A stretch of DNA of 64,000 bases, taken from assembly GCA_003298465.1 (NCBI GenBank), contig QNGA01000003.1, forward strand, positions 248,001 to 312,000. Direction: 5' to 3'. A program made the position numbers and the translations under genes. The notes under the pieces are model-generated. The model worked only from the letters and a program-made list of their open reading frames with translations. It was not told the DNA's origin and ran no database searches. This document shows, piece by piece, positions 61,493-64,000 of the stretch. This DNA is from a halophilic archaeon (lineage in GTDB: Archaea > Halobacteriota > Halobacteria > Halobacteriales > Haladaptataceae). Position 1 is the stretch's first letter. Each line of letters opens with the position of its first letter.

Positions 61493-62139
61493 GCCGCCAC
61501 CTCCGTCAGCTCCGCCGGGTCGTCGTACGCTTCCATCTCGACGCCGTCCTCCGTTATCTCGGCGAGCGTGAGGCCGTTGCCGCTGGCGGTGTCGCGCTCG
61601 GTGGCGGCGTCGACCGCTCGCGCGGCGGCGACGCGGGCGGCCTCGCGCGAGAGCCCCGTCTCGGCCTGCGTCTCGCACTCGCGTTCGAGCACGCCGTAGG
61701 CCAGTTGCATCCCGCTACCGCTGGCGACGTAGTCGGCTTCGAGCACGCCGCCGCCCGCGTCGAGGTCGTAGACGTGCGGTCCCGCGGCGTCCACCCCGGC
61801 GAGGATGGGCTGTGCGGCCCGGTACGGCCCCTCCCGGAGGCGGTTGCCGGCGAGGGTCGCCAGGGCGTCCATCGTCGGCGGGTCGCCGCGCCGACTGCCG
61901 TAGAGGCTCGCCTCCGACCGCAGCGTCCGGACGAACGCCTGGAGGTCGCCGACCGACCCCGCGATGGTCAGCGCCGCGGTCGGGTGGACCTGCGCTATCT
62001 TCTCCACGTCCTTGTTCGAGACGAAGCGTCCGCCGCCGACGCTCGCGCGCCGGTCGGCCGCCGCGACGACGGCGTCGCCGGCCGCCAGCGCGACGGTGGT
62101 CGTTCCGGTCTTGGTCACCGAGTCGTCGGTGTCGTGCAT
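61489..62139 (-). CDS. psmB: proteasome beta subunit
   Basis: A 216-residue beta subunit. A very short propeptide ('MHDTDDSVTKTG') precedes the catalytic Thr of 'TTTVALAAGDAVVAAADRRA', where Lys33-equivalent and Asp17-equivalent positions are visible ('ADRRAS'). 'ASGSGMQLAYGVLE' is the family's Ser-Gly-Ser segment. After self-cleavage it provides the protease activity of the 20S core. It is the promoter-proximal gene of a psmB-psmA operon, and its promoter carries an 18-base perfect palindrome over the TATA box. Confidence 0.93.
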   Translation of the reverse strand: MHDTDDSVTKTGTTTVALAAGDAVVAAADRRASVGGGRFVSNKDVEKIAQVHPTAALTIAGSVGDLQAFVRTLRSEASLYGSRRGDPPTMDALATLAGNRLREGPYRAAQPILAGVDAAGPHVYDLDAGGGVLEADYVASGSGMQLAYGVLERECETQAETGLSREAARVAAARAVDAATERDTASGNGLTLAEITEDGVEMEAYDDPAELTEVAA

Positions 62140-62174
62140 GGACGTACGGAGGGGCCAGCGACGGAAAAGTGTTA

Positions 62175-62192
62175 GCTAAAATATATTTTAGC
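62175..62192. promoter_or_regulatory. palindromic promoter of psmB-psmA
   Basis: GCTAAAATATATTTTAGC is a perfect 18-base palindrome containing a TATA box, 36-53 bases before the psmB start. A dimeric repressor could bind here and block TATA recognition. No gene starts on the right-hand side, so a bidirectional promoter is not needed to explain the symmetry. Confidence 0.6.
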
Positions 62193-62244
62193 CGGCGAAG
62201 CGACCGGTTCGTCCGCGACGGTCGGAGTGTCCGGACCCGCCCGG

Positions 62245-62949
62245 TCAGGCGACGTCGCGGAGTCGCCCGAGCATCGCGTCCTTGTCGCAGTCCGTTATCG
62301 CCAGCGAGAAGCCGTCCAGCCGCGCGAGCTTCGGGGCGTGTTCCCACAGGTCCTCGCGGTCGAGGCCGTGGAGGACGACGGCGTTCGGCGTCGGGGTGAC
62401 GACGCGCATCGCCACCAGCGGAGACTCGCCGCGCGTGACGTTCGTGAACACGAGCGCGCGACTCGTGCTCTGGCCGTAGAGGCTGTAGAACTCCTCGCTG
62501 GAGAGGCGGGTGATGGCCTGGATGCTGTCGATGACCGTGTGGCCCGACACCTGCGTCTGGCCGCCGTCCGCGAGCTCCTCGGCGTCGATGGCGTCGTAGA
62601 ACCGCTCTAGGTCGATGGCGGTCGGATACTCCTGGAGGTCGTTGACGATGTCGCTGTCGAAGCCCGCGGAGACGACGCGGGCGTACTGTCGAATGCGGTC
62701 GCCGCCCCGACGCTCGTCGATGTCCAGCAGGGCCGCGACGACGCGGCTGACGACGCCGATGCCGGGGTTGTCGCGCCGACCGCTCTCGTAGTCGCTGACG
62801 ACCGACGACGACACATCGAGCTGGTCGGCGAGGTCGGTCTGGGAGACGTCGAAGTCCGTGCGCCACTTCCGGAGCGTCGCCCCGGGGTCGTCGCTCAGCG
62901 TCACCTCTCCCGCGATGCGCTCGGCGAGGCGGCGACGTGCGTCGGTCAT
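62245..62949 (-). CDS. XRE-type HTH regulator (archaeal, MTH967-like)
   Basis: A 234-residue regulator. The N-terminal HTH (about 25-85) contains 'DVSQTDLADQLDVSSSVVSDYESGRR' (two adjacent segments), the XRE fold. The C-terminal 150 residues ('DSIQAITRLSSEEFYSLYGQ', 'VAMRVVTPTPNAVVLHGLDR') form a conserved ligand-binding-like domain found in archaeal 'putative HTH-type transcriptional regulatory proteins'. It lies about 105 bases upstream of the proteasome operon on the same strand, so it is a candidate regulator of that operon. The ATG at 62949 is the family start. Confidence 0.88.
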   Translation of the reverse strand: MTDARRRLAERIAGEVTLSDDPGATLRKWRTDFDVSQTDLADQLDVSSSVVSDYESGRRDNPGIGVVSRVVAALLDIDERRGGDRIRQYARVVSAGFDSDIVNDLQEYPTAIDLERFYDAIDAEELADGGQTQVSGHTVIDSIQAITRLSSEEFYSLYGQSTSRALVFTNVTRGESPLVAMRVVTPTPNAVVLHGLDREDLWEHAPKLARLDGFSLAITDCDKDAMLGRLRDVA

Positions 62950-63015
62950 GTCTCCGTCTGTGCGAGTTGTCCGCAAAAGCGTGTCGATATCGGGGTTCGA
63001 CGCGCGACGAAACGG

Positions 63016-63840
63016 TCAGGCGAGCGCCACGTCGAGGTACAGCATCACGACGACGCCGACCATCAGGCCGAAGGTGGCCGCGCGCTCGTTCCCCCGGGCG
63101 TGGGTCTCCGGCACTATCTCGTCGCTGATGACGAACAGCATCCCGCCCGCCGCGAAGCCCATCGCGTAGGGGAGGAGCGGATTCGCGGCCTGTACCGCGA
63201 CCGCACCGAAGACGGCCAGCGGTATCTCGACCACGCCCGCCCGGAAGCCGGCGATGGCGGCGTAGAACAGCGACCCGAACCCGGCGTTGCGGGCGGCGAC
63301 CGAGACGGCCAGCCCCTCCGGAACGTTCTGGATGCCGATGGCGAGCATCAGCGCGAGCGCGTTGCCGAGCGACACCGGGTCGCCGTTCGCGGAACCGAAG
63401 CCGACGCCGACCGCCAGTCCCTCCGGCATGTTGTGGAGCGTGATGGCGACGATGAAGAGCAGGACCGACGCCACGCGGTCGGGGTCGGCCGCCCCGTTCG
63501 GTCGCGTCCGACCCGTGATGACGACGTGGACGTGGGGGACCCACTGGTCGGCCCGGTCGAGGACGGCGACGCCGAGCGCGATGCCGAGTATCACGGGGAC
63601 GACGCCGCCCCGGGGATGTTCGATGCCGGGGAGGATGAGGCTCGTGAAACTCGCCGACAGCATCACGCCGGCGGCGAACCCCAGCGCGGCGTCGAGCGAG
63701 CGCTCGGAGGGGTCGCGCCACACCAGCACGAGCGCCGCCCCGAGCGTGTTGAACGCCGCGATGACGACGCCGGCCAGGAGCGCCTGCCAGAGCGGGTCCT
63801 GCCCGGCGACGTCGACGAAGAGGTCGGCCAGCGTCGTCAC
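63016..63840 (-). CDS. ZIP family metal transporter
   Basis: A 274-residue permease with eight hydrophobic segments. 'VAITLHNMPEGLAVGVGFGS' (helix 4) and 'GIQNVPEGLAVSVAARNAG' (helix 5) carry the His-Asn-x-Pro-Glu-Gly and Gln-Asn-x-Pro-Glu-Gly metal sites of the GufA-type ZIP group. A His-rich loop ('WVPHVHVVITG') lies between helices 3 and 4. It should move Zn(II) or related ions into the cytoplasm. The GTG at 63840 fits the first helix, with a TATA-like 'CTTTTTGG' about 30 bases upstream. Confidence 0.9.
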   Translation of the reverse strand: MTTLADLFVDVAGQDPLWQALLAGVVIAAFNTLGAALVLVWRDPSERSLDAALGFAAGVMLSASFTSLILPGIEHPRGGVVPVILGIALGVAVLDRADQWVPHVHVVITGRTRPNGAADPDRVASVLLFIVAITLHNMPEGLAVGVGFGSANGDPVSLGNALALMLAIGIQNVPEGLAVSVAARNAGFGSLFYAAIAGFRAGVVEIPLAVFGAVAVQAANPLLPYAMGFAAGGMLFVISDEIVPETHARGNERAATFGLMVGVVVMLYLDVALA

Positions 63841-63946
63841 GAGTGTCGTTCGGTCGAACCGAGGAATGGAGGGACCAAAAAGACCCGTGGACCCGCCGCT
63901 CGATTCGAACGCGCCCTTTAACCGCACGAGGCCCCCAGGGCGAGGC

Positions 63947-64000
63947 ATGCAGAGCCTCGAAGCCGAACTCGAACAGGCCCGGGCGCTCGACCCCGACGAC
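63947..64000 (+). CDS. start of a gene cut by the window end
   Basis: Eighteen codons from ATG 63947 ('MQSLEAELEQARALDPDD') run off the right edge. A TATA-like 'CCTTTAAC' lies about 27 bases before the ATG, supporting a real leaderless gene. The opening resembles what I recall of haloarchaeal YkgJ-type cysteine-cluster proteins, but this is too short for a firm assignment. Confidence 0.4.
   Translation, partial: MQSLEAELEQARALDPDD

Noticed and set aside
1..64000. CRISPR array, prophage, integrase or replication origin.
   Set aside because: No regularly spaced repeats, phage structural genes, integrase or Orc1/Cdc6 gene were recognised in either strand.

Overview
The window is a GC-rich stretch of a haloarchaeal (class Halobacteria) chromosome. 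The evidence is the acidic proteome, genes preceded by a TATA-like box about 25-30 bases before the start codon with no leader, an archaeal DnaG, a CetZ tubulin-like protein, the F420 genes cofC, cofG and cofH, archaeal proteasome subunits, and many short families known only from haloarchaea. Genus cannot be fixed from sequence alone. No CRISPR array, transposase, integrase or rRNA was seen. Two tRNA genes are present: Thr-GGT on the minus strand and Gly-CCC on the plus strand.

Layout. 1-11 kb: an MBL-fold tail, acyl-CoA synthetase, NfeD/SPFH pair, AIR-synthase-like protein, GT4 glycosyltransferase, deoC, a channel-like membrane protein, and a tRNA methylthiotransferase. 11-23 kb: sugar nucleotidyltransferase, GT2, dnaG, a GNAT/DUF92 pair, an IDI-like NUDIX protein, LWR-salt protein and pterin dehydratase, hemA, cspA, and two convergent cis-prenyltransferase homologues. 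23-37 kb: PAS histidine kinase, NUDIX, HAD and kinase-like enzymes, then cetZ with an overlapping membrane-protein gene, then cofC, a signal peptidase, cofG and cofH. 37-45 kb: a 635-base region without a convincing ORF that can fold into a run of hairpins, TrkA, a PQQ beta-propeller gene broken by a stop codon, an O-antigen-ligase-like protein, two divergent ABC permeases, and a YciF-like protein. 45-49.7 kb: housekeeping enzymes and the tRNAs. 49.7-56.4 kb: a two-armed secretion locus (below). 56.5-64 kb: an Nmad3-like protein, purB, a zinc-binding regulator, a psmB-psmA operon, an HTH regulator and a ZIP transporter.

The most system-like region is 49.7-56.4 kb. A coupled minus-strand operon (membrane-anchored winged-helix regulator, SipW-type signal peptidase, small Thr-rich exported protein) faces a plus-strand arm of two proteins with SipW-type signal sequences (TasA/camelysin-like) followed by a Bat-type PAS-GAF-HTH regulator. 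The three plus-strand genes each carry one disruption (TAG, frameshift, TGA). This looks like a surface-fibre or matrix locus that is decaying, phase-variable, or affected by sequence errors.

Other leads are a probable heteromeric cis-prenyltransferase (one subunit keeps the catalytic Asp, the other lacks it but ends in an RxG motif), a structured RNA candidate at about 37.84-38.31 kb whose G-U pairs point to the plus strand, an IDI-like protein with Ala in place of the catalytic Cys, and palindromic sites overlapping the promoters of a histidine kinase and the proteasome operon. All family names rest on motif recognition by eye; no database search was run.
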